Source of the DNA: Chara braunii
Lineage: Eukaryota > Streptophyta > Charophyceae > Charales > Characeae
Length of the DNA stretch: 31,606 nt
Reading direction: 5' to 3'
NCBI GenBank assembly: GCA_003427395.1
Contig: BFEA01000121.1
Span: 2,670,884-2,702,489, forward strand
Shown: piece after piece, positions 30,597-31,606 of the stretch
Layout: each line of letters starts with the position of its first letter
Numbering within the stretch: position 1 is the first letter of the stretch
Translations under genes and position numbers: made by a program
The notes under the pieces: generated by a model
Told to the model about the DNA's origin: nothing
The model's input: the letters and a program-made list of their open reading frames with translations, nothing else
The model's database searches: none

Positions 30597-30850
30597 GTGA
30601 GTGGTGGAGGGAGGCCCTGAAAATCAAGTGTAGACACGAACAGGGTCAACCTGAATTGGTGACCCATAACTGCCGAGCTACAGCCCTGATCTCGAATCCA
30701 CCGCATATATTGGTGGTCTGCCCACATTTCTCCCACACGTGACAAGGTCATCCTTCTCATTGAAGGTGGCCCTCAATGGCTCCACATGTATTGTAGGAGC
30801 CATTCGAGGTACCTGCGGGGGGCCTTGAATTGACGTGAAGCAGACATTTT

Positions 30851-30852
<2 letters not shown>

Positions 30853-30902
<50 letters not shown>

Positions 30903-30922
30903 GGCCTTTTTTTTTTTTTTTT
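30853..30922. repeat. CT microsatellite and poly-T
   Basis: CT run at 30853-30899, then GGGGCC, then a 16-base T run at 30907-30922, inside the TIR element. Confidence 0.95.
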
Positions 30923-31084
30923 CGCGCACAGGGATCAACTCCCTCAGCGCGTGAACCATGCACAACAGACCGCATTGGGTACTGCGCACAGCGCACGGCG
31001 CAAAGTGCGCGCGCTGTCGTTCCATTGCACAGCGCAGTGCGCACCGCCCAGTACAGCACTGCGCACTGGTGCGCCGCAACTATG

Positions 31085-31606
31085 CCAATCGCTGCTTCGG
31101 CACAACCAACATTACACCGACGTTCCACCTCAGCATCAATCGCACATCAGATAGTTCTAATCACACTGCGAACACCCAATATTCACCATGCAGCCTTCTT
31201 GGCGATCCCCTCTCCACCTGGCTCGCCTTCTTATCTTCGCCCTCCTCACTACACACTCCCACGACCGCTAGCCCAGTTGTTGCATGCTGAGCCTGCACAC
31301 GGGCCCCATTTGAGGGGCCCAACGGTTGCTGAGAGGCCCCAGGCCGCGTACTATCCAGCACGCGCCCTGAAGGCCCACGACGGCCCTCCAGGCCCTAGGC
31401 AGCACGTAGGTAGGTAGGTTTTCGTTTACTTACCCCTTTTCTGTGTGTGTGTGCTATCTTATTTTTGTCTGTTCAGGTGTCGTTTCGGATTCACAGCCCC
31501 AAGGCCGTACATTGGGACCAGGTACACCGGAGGCAGACCCGAAACGAGGCCAGGCGCATTTTGGCGCCAAACCGGCGTCGTTTCGGTCCTGCAGGACCCA
31601 AGACAG
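31085..31606. other. Terminal stretch without a supportable gene
   Basis: The computed ORFs are short and proline-rich with no domain. A TAGG run lies at 31406-31419 and a TG run near 31443-31452. GTCGTTTCGG occurs at about 31479 and 31576, with the inverse CCGAAACGA at about 31539. Confidence 0.5.

Larger units (their letters stand above)
29724..31084. mobile_element. Non-autonomous TIR element with GCGCA-rich ends
   Basis: Left end CATAGTTGCGGCGCACC (29724-29740) and right end GGTGCGCCGCAACTATG (31068-31084) are perfect 17-bp inverted repeats, with GTGCGCAG matching further in after a small offset. The 8 bp outside are CCAATCAT on the left and CCAATCGC on the right, matching at 6 of 8. An 8-bp target duplication is typical of hAT elements, but the terminal bases do not give a clear assignment. 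Both subterminal regions carry many GCGCA words, which may be transposase-binding sites. No transposase is encoded; the long ORF inside is a tandem-repeat artefact. Confidence 0.8.

Noticed and set aside
30041-30742. 233-codon ORF on the plus strand
   Set aside because: It crosses three 118-bp copies. As 118 is not a multiple of 3, each copy is read in a different frame, so there is no coding constraint.
22860-31420. LTR pair for element 2 (GGCC-rich 22860-23300 against 31270-31400)
   Set aside because: Both are GGCC-rich, but no ordered match was found, so similar composition is the simpler explanation.

Overview
This window looks like nuclear DNA of a plant-lineage eukaryote. It has no operons or ribosome-binding-site-led genes. 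It is dominated by two Ty3/Gypsy retrotransposon copies on the minus strand, diverged satellites, long microsatellites and decayed coding sequence with scattered in-frame stops. From memory, the Gag and Pol protein styles and the DUF7869-type gene resemble sequences I associate with charophyte algae, especially Chara braunii. That assignment is an inference (about 0.6) and was not checked by any search.

Layout. 1-5.8 kb is non-coding and repeat-rich: a CT tract, an irregular family of CCATAAGATTGG repeats (2.2-2.65 kb, with one more copy at 3.9 kb), a block of TTCGG/CCGAA palindromic words (2.86-3.91 kb) and five diverged copies of a ~124-bp tandem repeat (4.22-4.8 kb). From 5.8 to 8.2 kb two diverged arms of about 0.5 kb face each other as an inverted repeat around a core of imperfect direct repeats. 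From about 8.75 to 12.91 kb on the plus strand lies an eroded gene of the DUF7869 family, whose function is unknown. Its coding exon is split by a 1,274-bp insertion (9475-10748) with 15-bp perfect terminal inverted repeats and a GAAG target duplication. Removing the insertion rejoins the reading frame exactly. The insertion carries a large TCAA/TTGA hairpin. An unrecognised 147-codon ORF (13.38-13.82 kb) and two satellites (130/265-bp and 92-bp units) follow.

16.3-22.1 kb is a badly decayed Ty3/Gypsy gag-pol (element 1). Its reverse transcriptase has lost a segment and reads YLND instead of YLDD. 23.35-28.78 kb is a second, better preserved Ty3/Gypsy gag-pol (element 2) with an intact reverse transcriptase triad and a DD35E integrase core. 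It is broken by stop codons, frameshifts, a 13-bp triplication and an internal gag duplication. I found no convincing LTR pair for either element.

29724-31084 is a second, unrelated non-autonomous DNA transposon-like unit of 1,361 bp. It has 17-bp perfect terminal inverted repeats, GCGCA-rich ends and an 8-bp flanking repeat matching at 6 of 8 positions. Inside it are three near-identical 118-bp tandem copies. The last 0.5 kb shows no gene.

Overall this is a transposon graveyard. The two terminal-inverted-repeat insertions appear not to have been described, but that needs a database search. No tRNA, rRNA or CRISPR array was seen, and no intact host gene can be asserted.
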